64,000 nucleotides of DNA from the NCBI GenBank assembly GCA_937983405.1, contig CALJZN010000017.1:62001-126000 (forward strand). The letters are read 5' to 3'. This DNA comes from an uncultured Paracoccaceae bacterium. Lineage in GTDB: Bacteria; Pseudomonadota; Alphaproteobacteria; Rhodobacterales; Rhodobacteraceae. Position numbers and translations under genes: made by a program. Under the pieces are notes generated by a model. It saw only the letters and a program-made list of their open reading frames with translations, was not told the origin of the DNA and did not search any database. This document shows positions 26,534-34,870 of this stretch, one piece after another; position 1 is the first letter of the stretch, and each line of letters opens with the position of its first letter.

Positions 26534-27415
26534 ATGAAAGCCCGAATCCCGCTTCTCGCCCCCGAACGCGCGGCCGCGGTCCGCGGCGCCTATGCCGAGG
26601 CGCAGCGCGCCAAGCGCCTGCGTACCCTGGGCGGCGGGGCGATCCTTCTGGTGCTTTGCCTCGTCGCCGCCTTCATGGCCGAGGTCAGCCCGGTGCGGTT
26701 TGCCGAGGGCATACCGCGGTTCCTCAACTACTTCTCCAATCTCGTGCCGACGCTGTCGCTGGCGAACTTCCGCGCCGACATGGCGGAATGGTATTGGGGC
26801 ATCAACCGCTGGACGCGGCTGCTGCTGGACACCATCCTGATCGCCTACACCGGCACCATCATCGGCACGCTGGTCGGGGGCTATCTGTCGTTCGTCGCGG
26901 CGGGCACGCTCAACGGCTCGAAATGGCTGGTGTTCGCGACCCGCCGGCTGCTCGAGTTCTGCCGCACGGTGCCCGAGATCGTGTTCGCGCTTGTCTTCAT
27001 TGTCGCCTTCGGCCTCGGGCCGTTGCCGGGGGTGATGGCGATCGCGCTGCATACCATCGGGGCCCTTGGCAAGCTGTTTTCCGAGGTCAACGAGAACGCC
27101 AGCCTCAAGCCGGTGGAGGGCGTCCTGTCGACCGGGGCGGGGTGGCATGCGGCGATGATCTTCGGCGTGCTGCCGCAGGTTCTGCCCAACTTCGTCAGCT
27201 ATGCCCTGCTGCGGTTCGAGGTGAACATCCGCGGCGCGGCGGTGATGGGCTTCGTCGGCGCGGGCGGCATCGGGCAGGAGCTGGTGACGGCGATCCGGCA
27301 GTTCTACTACTCGGACATCTCGGCCATCCTGATCATGATCATCGCCACGGTGATGATCGTGGACATCCTGACCGAGCGGTTGCGCCACGCGATCCAGGGA
27401 CGGGAGGGGCAGTGA
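26534..27415 (+). CDS. phnE: Phosphonate ABC transporter, permease subunit 1
   Basis: Inner-membrane permease, 293 residues. A cytoplasmic N-terminus (LAPERAAAVRGAYAEAQRAK) precedes the first helix (LGGGAILLVLCLVAAFMAEV). The binding-protein-dependent permease domain carries RRLLEFCRTVPEIVFALVF and, later, the coupling EAA-like loop around ENASLKPVEGVLSTGAGWHA. VGAGGIGQELVTAIRQFYYS is the conserved PhnE element near the C-terminus. The start is weakly marked: ATG 26534 lies just after the stem-loop, and an in-frame GTG at 26513 lies inside it, so translation is likely modest. Its stop shares one base with the next permease ATG (TGATG). Confidence 0.92.
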   Translation: MKARIPLLAPERAAAVRGAYAEAQRAKRLRTLGGGAILLVLCLVAAFMAEVSPVRFAEGIPRFLNYFSNLVPTLSLANFRADMAEWYWGINRWTRLLLDTILIAYTGTIIGTLVGGYLSFVAAGTLNGSKWLVFATRRLLEFCRTVPEIVFALVFIVAFGLGPLPGVMAIALHTIGALGKLFSEVNENASLKPVEGVLSTGAGWHAAMIFGVLPQVLPNFVSYALLRFEVNIRGAAVMGFVGAGGIGQELVTAIRQFYYSDISAILIMIIATVMIVDILTERLRHAIQGREGQ

Positions 27416-28266
27416 TGGCGGGCATCCGTTCGGTTCTGCTGGATCGTGCGCGGCGCCTCGGGCCCGAGCGGCAGAAGCTGATCCGCCCCGGCTGGCAGCG
27501 CCATCTGCTGCCCGGGGGCGTGGCCTTCGTCATGCTGGCGCTGTTCGTCTATGCGCTCGACCGGTTCGGGTTCGGCTTCGCGCGGATCTGGAACGGGCTC
27601 GAGCGCCTGGGCTTCATCATCGGCTTCATGTTGCCGCCGGATCCCAAGGGGAACCTCCCGGCCTTCGCCTGGGCGCTGGGCGAAACGGTCGCGATCGCGC
27701 TGCTGGGCACGCTGATCGGGGCGATCCTGGCCTTTCCGCTGTCGCTGCTGGCGGCGCGCAACGTGATGACCAACCGCATCGTGCAGTTCATGTCGCGCCG
27801 GCTGTTCGACGGCGTGCGCGGGATCGACACGCTGATCTGGGCGCTGATCTATGTGAATGTCGTGGGCCTCGGCCCCTTCGCCGGGGTGCTGGCCATCGCC
27901 TCGTCGGACATGGCGGGGTTCGCCAAGGTCTATTCCGAGGCGATCGAGGCCACCGAGCGCAACGCCTCCGAAGGAGTGCGCTCGACCGGCGGGCGACGGT
28001 GGGACGAGATCGCCTTCGGCCTTCTGCCGCAGGTGATGCCGGTGCTCATCAGCCAGGTGCTCTATTTTTTCGAATCGAACACCCGGTCGGCCACGATCAT
28101 CGGCATCGTCGGGGCGGGCGGAATCGGGCTGTTCCTGTCGGACACGATCCGCACCGGCGAATGGCAGCAGGTCTCGGTGCTGATCCTGATGATCCTGGTC
28201 GTGGTAAGCGTGATCGACTTCGTGTCCGCGCGCCTTCGGTTCGCGATCATCGGCAAGCGGGGATGA
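27415..28266 (+). CDS. phnE: Phosphonate ABC transporter, permease subunit 2
   Basis: Second PhnE-type permease, 283 residues, forming a heterodimer with the previous one. First helix GGVAFVMLALFVYALDRF; then the family element LPPDPKGNLPAFAWALGETV, the helix GTLIGAILAFPLSLLAARNV, RRLFDGVRGIDTLIWALIYV, and the closing IVGAGGIGLFLSDTIRTGEW. GGGAGGGG lies before ATG 27415, which overlaps the preceding stop. The next frame, the interrupted phosphatase-like gene, begins inside its stop codon (ATGATG), indicating that the ancestral operon was phnC-phnD-phnE-phnE-phosphatase. Confidence 0.92.
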   Translation: MAGIRSVLLDRARRLGPERQKLIRPGWQRHLLPGGVAFVMLALFVYALDRFGFGFARIWNGLERLGFIIGFMLPPDPKGNLPAFAWALGETVAIALLGTLIGAILAFPLSLLAARNVMTNRIVQFMSRRLFDGVRGIDTLIWALIYVNVVGLGPFAGVLAIASSDMAGFAKVYSEAIEATERNASEGVRSTGGRRWDEIAFGLLPQVMPVLISQVLYFFESNTRSATIIGIVGAGGIGLFLSDTIRTGEWQQVSVLILMILVVVSVIDFVSARLRFAIIGKRG

Positions 28267-29036
28267 TGCTGGACGCCGCGCGGGGGCTGGCCGTCGATCT
28301 TGCCGATGCCGCGCAGGCGCTGGTCTAGAACGGCTGCCCCGGCGCCCCCGCCCTCAAGCCCGACCGCAGCTTCGTGACCGCGCTCGACCGCGAGATCGAG
28401 GCGGCGCTGGCCAACCGCATCGCCGACCGCTTTCCCGACCACGGGATCCTCGGCGAAGAGGGCGCGGCCGTATCCCCCGGGGCAGAATGGACCTGGGTGC
28501 TGGACCCGGTGGACGGCACCGCCGCCTGGGTCGCGGGCGTGCGGGTGCATGGCACGCTGATCGCGCTGCTCCACCGCGGGGTGCCGGTGCTGGGCGTGAT
28601 CGACATGCACCGCACGGCCGATCGCTGGATCGGCGTGCAAGGCGCGGTCACGACGCACAACGGCAGCCCCTGCCGCAGCGCCACCGGCAGGATGCTGGCG
28701 CAGGCGGTCCTGACGGTGTCGTCGCCCGATGTCTTCGGCCCCGCCGACCTGCCCGCGCCTGCGGCGATGCGGGCGGCGACCGGCTGGCGCATCTGGGGCG
28801 CCTCGTGCCTGGCCTGCGGCCGGCTGGCCTCGGGCGGCACGGATCTGGCACTGGATGCCGGGCTCGAGATCTGGGACTGGGCGCCCTTCTCCCCCATCAT
28901 CGAGGGCGCCGGCGGCCGCATCACCGATTGGGAAGGGCGGCCGCTGCGGATGGGGTCGGGCAGCCGCGTTCTGGCGGCAGGGGATGGCGCCCTGCATGCG
29001 TCGGCCCTGCGGATCATCGAAGCGGCCCGGGGATAG
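28263..29036 (+). pseudogene. Inositol monophosphatase/HisN-family gene interrupted by TAG
   Basis: The frame starts at ATG 28263, overlapping the phnE stop, reads MLDAARGLAVDLADAAQALV, hits TAG at 28326-28328 (codon 22) and then continues NGCPGAPALKPDRSFVTALD in the same frame to 29036. The rest is a normal phosphatase: the metal ligands appear in ILGEEG, WVLDPVDGTAAWVAGV (DPxDGT) and IWDWAPFSPIIEGAGG (the WD motif). A single C-to-T change of CAG would explain the stop. A GTG at 28374 could restart translation, but the product would lack the first helix and the Lys/Asp region of the active site. Intact relatives remove phosphate from sugar, inositol or histidinol phosphates. Confidence 0.78.
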
Positions 29037-29693
29037 GCTGCGGCCGCAGGGCCCTGAGCCGTCGAGCCGACGCGCGGACCCCCGGCTGCGCGCAGGGCAC
29101 CCCGTGCGGCGGAAGGGGAGGGGGCTGTCCGGCCGGTCGGGCGCGCAGTCCGCGGCGCCGGCCGGGCCGATACGTTTTCGGCGTTGGGCCCGAAGATTTC
29201 GGTGGTGCCGCGCCCCTGCCGGGCGCCGGGCAGACTTCGAATCGCGGGTCCCTCGGGCCTGTCGCAGCGCCGTCGGTTGCCCGCCCGCTGCCTCCGGGCG
29301 CCCGGCCGGCGACCCCGGTGCGGTGCGCAACCTGTCCGAGGGCGGCGCGGCGCGGTCGGCCGACACCCTCGGCACGGCGGGATCGCAGGCCGGGCTGGTC
29401 GCCCAAAGCACGCCCGGAAGAGCCCCCTACCCTCGACCCCGGCAGGGGCCTGACCCCGTGACCCCGCGCGCAGCGTGGAACGGACGCGCCAGCACAGCCG
29501 CGCCGCCGCGCCGCCGCCCCCCCGCGGCCGCCCCGGGGATCACGGCGGCCCGATCTTGTCGCGCTTGCGCCAGATCAATCACCGATCCGGCCGGCCCGGT
29601 TATGGCTTCCGTATAATGCCGCGCGGTTCTGCATCTCGTCGCCACGCGGATCCGGGCCTGCTGCATGCCGAGTGATCCGGGGAGTTGCAGAGC
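29037..29693. other. Long non-coding gap before the molybdoenzyme operon
   Basis: These 657 bases contain no gene I can support on either strand. Codon-like structure is weak and open frames overlap in all registers. The last 130 bases are less GC-rich and hold the promoter elements listed separately (FNR-like site and TATAAT). One frame near 29330-29400 faintly recalls a MmgE/PrpD motif, but too little to call. The length and lack of order suggest decayed DNA. Confidence 0.5.
29565..29617 (+). promoter_or_regulatory. Putative FNR/FnrL-type site and -10 box for the molybdoenzyme operon
   Basis: TTGCGCCAGATCAA at 29565-29578 fits the FnrL pattern TTGA-N6-TCAA at 7 of 8 positions, with the right half-site (ATCAA) perfect. 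A perfect -10 hexamer, TATAAT, follows at 29612-29617. No -35 is visible at the expected place, as is common for activated promoters. The site would be centred near -52 from the implied start, between the usual -41 and -61 positions. Anaerobic activation would suit a respiratory molybdenum reductase. Confidence 0.45.
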
Positions 29694-31493
29694 ATGTCCA
29701 TGACGCGACGAGACTTCATGGCCGGAGTCGCCGCGCTGGCGGGGCTGTCGGCCGGACTGAAGGGCGCCGGTGCTTTCGCCCAGCCGTCGCGGGGCGGCCC
29801 GGCGATTGTTACCGAACAGGTGTTAAGGTCCACCTGCGTGCACTGCGTGAACTTCTGCGGGATCGAGGTGCGCAAGCTCGGCGAGGCGATCCGCGGGATC
29901 GCGCCCGATGCCCGGCGGCGCGACTTCTACAACCACGGCATCTGCCCGAAGGGCGTGGCGGGCGGGTTCAACGTGCACAACCCCTACCGCATCAAGCGGC
30001 CGCTGCGGCGCACCAACCCGGCAAAGGGGCTCGACCAGGACCCGCAGTGGATCGAGATCACCTGAGACGAGGCCTTTGACGAGATCGTGGGCCGCCTGCA
30101 GCGCATCCGCGCCGACAATCCGGCCAAGTTGATCTGGCAGCACGGTCAGGGCAAATACCTGATCGGCGACCAGTTTCCCAAGGCGTTCTGCAAGGCGTTC
30201 GGCACGCCCAACCTGATCCACCGCACCACGACCTGCGAAGCGGCGCGGCATGTCGCCGACGACATCACCTGGGGCTACCACGGCTTCCTGCCCGACATCG
30301 CGCACACCAACCTGTTCTTGGTGTTCGGGTCGAACCATTTCGGGGCCGAGCAATACGCCCGCAGGATGGACCATGCCATCACCGACGCCCGCGAGCGCGG
30401 GATGAAGGTGGTGGTCGTGGAGCCGCGCCTGTCCCACGCCGGGGCGAAGGCCGACCAGTGGTTTCCGGTGCGCCCGGGCAAGGACGTGGCCCTTGTCATG
30501 GCCGTCAGCCGCCTGCTGATCGAGACCGGCCAGATCGACGAGGCGTTCCTGACAACCTTCACCAACGCGCCGCAACTGGTGGGCGCGGAAGGGCTGATCC
30601 TGCGCGATGCGGGCGGCGCCGGTCTGGTCTGGGATCTGGCCAGCGGCAGCCTGAAGCCGTTTGTCAACGGGGTGCAGCCGCTGCTGGCCTTCCCCGCCGA
30701 CGGGTCGATCCCGCGGCCCGAGCTGGATGGCGTTCCGCTGCGCACCGCCTTCGAGGTCTACCGCGACTATTCGGCCCGCGAGGCGGTGGAGATCCTGTGG
30801 CTGAACGCCACCGGCGGCAAGCCGTTCGAGACCGCGCTGCGCGACGGGTTCAAGGGCAGCATCGTTCCGGCCACGGAAATCTACCCGAGGGGGCTCGAGG
30901 CGAAGTTCAAGGGCCCGGGAGCGCCCAAGATGCAGTTCTATGCCGACTCGATGCTGCAGACCTTTGCCAACCTGCGCCAGGTGGCGCTGGAAAGCACGAT
31001 CCCCAACATCGACGTCGAGGCCTATCGCATCGCCTATTCGCCGGTGCCGCTGCGCGCACATGCCTTCCCCACCCCGCACCGCGAGGCCGCCGACTATCCG
31101 CTCTACCTCATCACCTTCAAGCGGCTGTATCGCAACCAGATGGCGAGCTCGTCGCTGAACCCGATCCTGAACTTCGCGCTCGGCGCCGATGCGCAGGAGA
31201 ACGCGCTGCTCATCAACCCGATCACCGCCCTCGCGCTGGGGGTGCGCGACGGCGCGCAGGTGCGCATCGAGACGCGGGCGGGCAGCGCCACCGGCAAGTG
31301 CAGGTTCACCGAAGGCATCCGCCCCGACACGGTGGGCGTGTCCCATCACTACGGCCATCGCATCGGCGCCTTCCCCGACTATGCCCGCAGGGGTATCGCG
31401 ATCAACCAGGCGCTGGAGCTGCATCCCGACCTCGTGTCGGGGATGAACTCGTTCAACGACACCAAGTGCCGCATCCGGCAGATCGAGGTCTGA
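29694..31493 (+). pseudogene. Molybdopterin oxidoreductase catalytic subunit with in-frame TGA and probable internal deletion
   Basis: Catalytic subunit of a periplasmic respiratory molybdoenzyme of the thiosulfate/polysulfide/tetrathionate reductase branch. A Tat signal (MSMTRRDFMAGVAALAGLSA) precedes the [4Fe-4S] motif CVHCVNFCG...CPKG. At 30063-30065 the expected Trp of WDEAFDEI is TGA (codon 124), and the same frame continues to 31493. Later come WQHGQGKYLIGDQFPKAFCK, RTTTCEAARHVADD (likely Cys ligand to Mo) and the C-terminal dinucleotide-binding domain ending NDTKCRIRQIEV. The total of about 600 codons is short for the family, and the middle domain seems missing between VYRDYSARE and VEILWLNATGG, where homologues carry some hundreds of residues. 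Both lesions argue for an inactive gene; the rest of the operon follows four bases later. Confidence 0.78.
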
Positions 31494-31497
31494 GCCC

Positions 31498-32187
31498 ATG
31501 AAGCTTGTCCGTGTCATAGATACCGAACGCTGCATGGGGTGCCGGGCCTGCGTGGCCGCCTGCGCGGTGGAGAACCACTTCACCCACGGGGCGCCCTGGA
31601 ACGTGATGATCGAAACCGAACGGGGCACCTTTCCCGACGTGACCCGCACCTTCGTGACGATGAACTGCATGCAGTGCGAGAAGCCGGCCTGCAAGGCGGC
31701 CTGCGATGCTGCCGGCTACCGGGCGATCACCAAGAACGAGTTCGGCGTGGTGCTGATCGACTACGACAAATGCACCGGCTGCGGCTGTTGCGCGGCCGTC
31801 TGCCCCAACGGCGTGCCGCAGATCAACGGCGACAGCCTCTCCGCCCTCTATCCGGGGCAGGAGGCCACGCCCTACGAGGCGAACCCGGCCGAGGCGCTGC
31901 ACCCGACCCACCGGAAGAAGCCCAATGTGGCCGAGAAATGCACCTTCTGCTGGCACAAGCTTGAGAAGGCGGTCGCGGCCGGCAGGACCGACCGCATCGG
32001 GATCGACGCCGAATATACCCCCGCCGGCGATCTGGTCTGCCCGGTCGATGCCCGCATCTTCGGCGACATCGACGCCGAAGATGGCCGCGTGGCCGCCTAT
32101 GTCGCGCGGAAGAACGCCACGCGGCTCAAGCAGGCCTTCGGCCTGGAGCCGCAGGTCTACCACGTTCTCGAAGGTGGTGAGCCATGA
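31498..32187 (+). CDS. 4Fe-4S ferredoxin-type electron-transfer subunit (DmsB/PhsB/TtrB-like)
   Basis: Electron-transfer subunit of a molybdoenzyme complex, 229 residues, with four cubane sites: RCMGCRACVAAC, NCMQCEKPACKAAC, KCTGCGCCAAVC with its proline after the last cysteine, and CTFCWHKLEKA paired with LVCPVDARIFGD. No signal peptide is seen; such subunits are co-exported with the Tat-tagged catalytic subunit. It starts four bases after the broken catalytic gene and its stop overlaps the next ATG. All cysteines are intact, so this subunit has not visibly decayed. The subfamily (thiosulfate, tetrathionate, polysulfide or arsenate enzyme) is not resolved. Confidence 0.9.
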   Translation: MKLVRVIDTERCMGCRACVAACAVENHFTHGAPWNVMIETERGTFPDVTRTFVTMNCMQCEKPACKAACDAAGYRAITKNEFGVVLIDYDKCTGCGCCAAVCPNGVPQINGDSLSALYPGQEATPYEANPAEALHPTHRKKPNVAEKCTFCWHKLEKAVAAGRTDRIGIDAEYTPAGDLVCPVDARIFGDIDAEDGRVAAYVARKNATRLKQAFGLEPQVYHVLEGGEP

Positions 32188-32588
32188 CGCCGCGCACGCT
32201 GTTCGCCGTTGCCCTGATCCTTGCCGGGGCCCTCGGCGCCACCGCCCAGACCCAGGCGCCCGCCGAGACCGACACGACGGCAGTGCCGGCGCTTGGCCCC
32301 GGTCTCATCGCCCTGCAGATCCGCGAGGGGGACATCGTGATCGACCGCATGCGCACCATGGCGATGGGCGGGCGCTTTCATACGAGCCACACGCGCTACA
32401 TGGCGATGTCCTGCGCCGCCTGCCACGGCACCCCCGAGTTTCCGCGGGGCGTGCAGTTCCTGCGCCGCGACGAATTTCCGCTCGGCCATCCGACGCAGCC
32501 GGGGACGGTTGACCGCCATGTCTGCATCGCCTGCCACACGGGCAAGGGCGCGCTCGCCACGCCGATCTACGGCGTGCTGCCGAATTGA
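32184..32588 (+). CDS. Small periplasmic diheme cytochrome c
   Basis: A 134-residue exported protein: signal peptide RTLFAVALILAGALGATAQT, then an unassigned region (ALQIREGDIVIDRMRTMAMG) and two c-type heme sites, MSCAACHGTPEFPRG and HVCIACHTGKGALATPIY. Methionines and histidines around TMAMGGRFHTSHTRYMAM could supply distal ligands. It lies between the Fe-S subunit (4-base overlap) and the chaperone gene (4-base overlap), so it belongs to the reductase complex, probably passing electrons between the membrane cytochrome b and the Fe-S subunit. I do not recognise a named family. Confidence 0.85.
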   Translation: MTPRTLFAVALILAGALGATAQTQAPAETDTTAVPALGPGLIALQIREGDIVIDRMRTMAMGGRFHTSHTRYMAMSCAACHGTPEFPRGVQFLRRDEFPLGHPTQPGTVDRHVCIACHTGKGALATPIYGVLPN

Positions 32589-33205
32589 CGGCCCAGGCTG
32601 AACTGTCGCGGCACGCGCAGGGGCGCGCGGAGGCCTACACCTTCTTCGCCGCGATCGCCGCTGAACCCCTGTCGCCCGAGGCGATCGCAACGATGCGGGC
32701 TGCGGCAGGGCGCACGGCGGGGGCAGGGGGCTTTGCAGCCGATCTGCTGGCCGTGCTGGCCCGGATGCAAGACGATGCCGACGCCCGGCGCGCGCTGGGA
32801 CGGGACCACGCGCGTCTGTTCCGGGGCATCCTCGAGGGCTACGGGCCGAAGCCCCCCCATGCCGCGCTCTGGCGGACCGGCGAGATGATGGGGCCGGTCG
32901 CCGCCGGCATCGCAAGGGTCTTCGCCGAGGCCGGATTTGCCCCGTCGGCGGCGCCGGGCCCCTGTGACCACATCGCGGACCTGCTGGCGCTGATGGGTTG
33001 GCTCGCCTCGCCCGGGGCCGAAGCCGCCCTGTCCGATGCCCGCGCACGGCAACGCACCCTGCTCGAGGAGCATCTGCTGAGCTGGGTGCCCGCCTGGGCC
33101 GCCGAGATCGAGGCCCAGGCCCGCGAACCGTTCTATCGCGCCTGGGCCCGTCTTCTCGATGCGTTCCTGCGCGAGGATGCCGCATATCTGAGGAGCCTTG
33201 CATGA
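32585..33205 (+). CDS. TorD/DmsD-like molybdoenzyme chaperone
   Basis: Cytoplasmic chaperone, 206 residues, mostly helical. Family features include EAYTFFAAIAAEPLSPEAIA at the N-terminus, DHARLFRGILEGYGPKPPHA (the YxxLFxG...PPY element region) and CDHIADLLALMGWLASPG (the HxxDELxxM-like helix). Such proteins bind the Tat signal of the catalytic subunit and help cofactor insertion, matching the Tat-type leader at 29694. Translation begins with TTG 32585, overlapping the cytochrome stop (TTGA). Its stop overlaps the next ATG. It remains open although its presumed client is interrupted. Confidence 0.85.
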   Translation: MTAQAELSRHAQGRAEAYTFFAAIAAEPLSPEAIATMRAAAGRTAGAGGFAADLLAVLARMQDDADARRALGRDHARLFRGILEGYGPKPPHAALWRTGEMMGPVAAGIARVFAEAGFAPSAAPGPCDHIADLLALMGWLASPGAEAALSDARARQRTLLEEHLLSWVPAWAAEIEAQAREPFYRAWARLLDAFLREDAAYLRSLA

Positions 33206-34260
33206 GTCGCGCGAATGCCGTCGCGATCGCGCTGCGGCCGGTCCGCGCGGTTGCCGCCGCCCTGAGCCTGACGCTGGCCGCGCTGCCGGCCCCGGCCCAG
33301 GCGCAGCGCGCGGCGCCCGCGGCCGGCGACGGCGCCCTCAGCGAACTCGAGCGGGCCACGCGCCGCATGGTCACGACCGAGAACGCGCGCTGCCTGACCT
33401 GCCATGTCGGCGACAGCGCCCATGCGCAACAGGGCGGGCTGCTGTTCGGCGTGCCCTCGAACGGCGACGGCACGCTGCGCCAGTCGCCGGGGTTTCTTGC
33501 GTCGAACCACGGCAGCATGGCCTGCACCACCTGCAATGTCGGCGCCTTCAGGGACTATCCGCATGTCGCCGCGCGCGGCGCGATGCCCGCGGCCAGCCTC
33601 GACTGCGCCGAGTGCCACGCCACCCGCACGCCCCGGATCGAGGCCGAGATCGCGCGCAGCGTCCATGCCCGGCGCTACGGAGACAGCCTTACCTGCACCA
33701 CCTGCCACGACCCGCATGTGATGGTCAGCGGGGCGAGGGCGACCGATCCGCGCGCGCTCGTGGCGCAGGACAACGCGGCCTGCCTGTCCTGCCACGGGTC
33801 GGCAGCGGCCGCTCCGCGCTTTGCCGGCCAGGTCGTTCCGGCGGTTGCGCGCCCCGACATCGACGCCATCCACGCCTGGCTGCCCAATCCCGGGCGCCAC
33901 TGGGCGGCCGTGCGCTGCATCGACTGCCACACGCCGATGGTGGCGCCGACCGCGCTCTTGGGCGTGTCGCACCGCATCGTCGGCAAGGACGAGGCCCGAC
34001 GCGACTGCGCCACCTGCCACACCGTCGATTCGGCGCTGCGCGCGACGCTCTACCGCCATCTCCACAGCGGCGAGGCTTCGGCGCGGGGGTTGCAGAACGC
34101 GGCGATCGCCCGCTCCTCCTATGTCATCGGGGCGACGCGCAACACCACGCTCGACGCCGGGGCAATTCTTGCGGTGCTGGCCGTCCTGCTGGGCGTGCTG
34201 GGGCACGGGTTCCTGCGCTGGGTCATGGCGCGCAGACGGGGGCGGCACGGGCATGCGTGA
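33202..34260 (+). CDS. Membrane-anchored multiheme cytochrome c with one degenerate heme site
   Basis: Exported cytochrome, 352 residues. Signal peptide AVAAALSLTLAALPAPAQAQ. Six standard heme motifs appear in order: CLTCH, CAECH, CTTCH, CLSCH, CIDCH and CATCH. A seventh, between the first two, reads CTTCN, with Asn (AAT at 33535-33537, residue 112) where the heme-ligating His should be. A C-terminal helix (AILAVLAVLLGVLGHGFLRW) anchors it to the inner membrane with a basic cytoplasmic tail. It overlaps the chaperone upstream and cytochrome b downstream, so it should carry electrons from the membrane subunit to the periplasmic reductase. Similar multiheme proteins act with thiosulfate- and tetrathionate-type reductases; the exact family is not identified. 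Confidence 0.85.
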   Translation: MSRANAVAIALRPVRAVAAALSLTLAALPAPAQAQRAAPAAGDGALSELERATRRMVTTENARCLTCHVGDSAHAQQGGLLFGVPSNGDGTLRQSPGFLASNHGSMACTTCNVGAFRDYPHVAARGAMPAASLDCAECHATRTPRIEAEIARSVHARRYGDSLTCTTCHDPHVMVSGARATDPRALVAQDNAACLSCHGSAAAAPRFAGQVVPAVARPDIDAIHAWLPNPGRHWAAVRCIDCHTPMVAPTALLGVSHRIVGKDEARRDCATCHTVDSALRATLYRHLHSGEASARGLQNAAIARSSYVIGATRNTTLDAGAILAVLAVLLGVLGHGFLRWVMARRRGRHGHA

Positions 34261-34870
34261 GCGGGTCTTCATCCTGCACATCTGGATCCGGATCTGGCAT
34301 TGGACCAACGCCGTGCTGATCCTGACCCTGACCGTCACAGGCATCAGCCTGCATTTCTCCGCGCCCGGCCTCATGCTCGTGCCGTTCGAGCTGGCGGTGC
34401 AGCTGCACGACCGGGCGGGCCTGGCGCTGGTGGCCACCTATGCGGTGTTCGTGGTGGGCAACATCGTCAGCGGCAACTGGTGGCAATACATGCCCAAGCC
34501 CGAGGGGTTCTGGCTGCGCATCCGCAACCAGGCCCGCTATCATCTCTGGGGCATCTTCCGCGGCGAGGATCCGCCCTATCCGCCAACCGCGACGAACAAC
34601 TTCACCGCGATGCAGCAGATCGTCTACTGGATCGTGATGTATCTGGTGATGCCCACGGTCCTGATCACCGGAATCATCTACATGTGGCCCGACCTTGCGC
34701 CGCAGCAGGTGCTGGGTGTGGACGGGCTGTTGCCGATCGCCGTCCTGCACTTCCTGGCCGGCCTTGCGATCGTGCTGTTCATGATCGCCCATATCTACCT
34801 CGGCACCTGCGGCAGCCGGGTGTCCACCCACTTGCGCATGATGATCACCGGCTGGCACGAGCACGGCTGA
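34253..34870 (+). CDS. Cytochrome b membrane subunit (cytochrome b561/PhsC-like)
   Basis: Quinol-oxidising or quinone-linked membrane subunit, 205 residues with four helices. It opens ILHIWIRIWHWTNAVLILTL with the first heme histidine. VQLHDRAGLALVATYAVFVV, IVYWIVMYLVMPTVLITGII and LHFLAGLAIVLFMIAHIYLG carry the other expected histidine ligands. The C-terminal THLRMMITGWHEHG is common in this family (thiosulfate reductase cytochrome b and formate dehydrogenase gamma relatives). ATG 34253 overlaps the multiheme cytochrome by eight bases. As last gene of the operon it provides the link from the quinone pool to the periplasmic cytochromes. Confidence 0.88.
   Translation: MRERVFILHIWIRIWHWTNAVLILTLTVTGISLHFSAPGLMLVPFELAVQLHDRAGLALVATYAVFVVGNIVSGNWWQYMPKPEGFWLRIRNQARYHLWGIFRGEDPPYPPTATNNFTAMQQIVYWIVMYLVMPTVLITGIIYMWPDLAPQQVLGVDGLLPIAVLHFLAGLAIVLFMIAHIYLGTCGSRVSTHLRMMITGWHEHG

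Noticed and set aside
29330-29400. Possible MmgE/PrpD remnant in the gap before the molybdoenzyme operon
   Set aside because: Only a short LGTAGSQAG-like string resembles the family; there is no supporting sequence on either side in any frame.
30063-30065. TGA in the molybdoenzyme as a selenocysteine codon
   Set aside because: Selenocysteine in this superfamily replaces the Mo-ligand Cys much further on (here an ordinary Cys in TTTCEAARHV). This TGA occupies a conserved Trp position, so a nonsense change is more likely.
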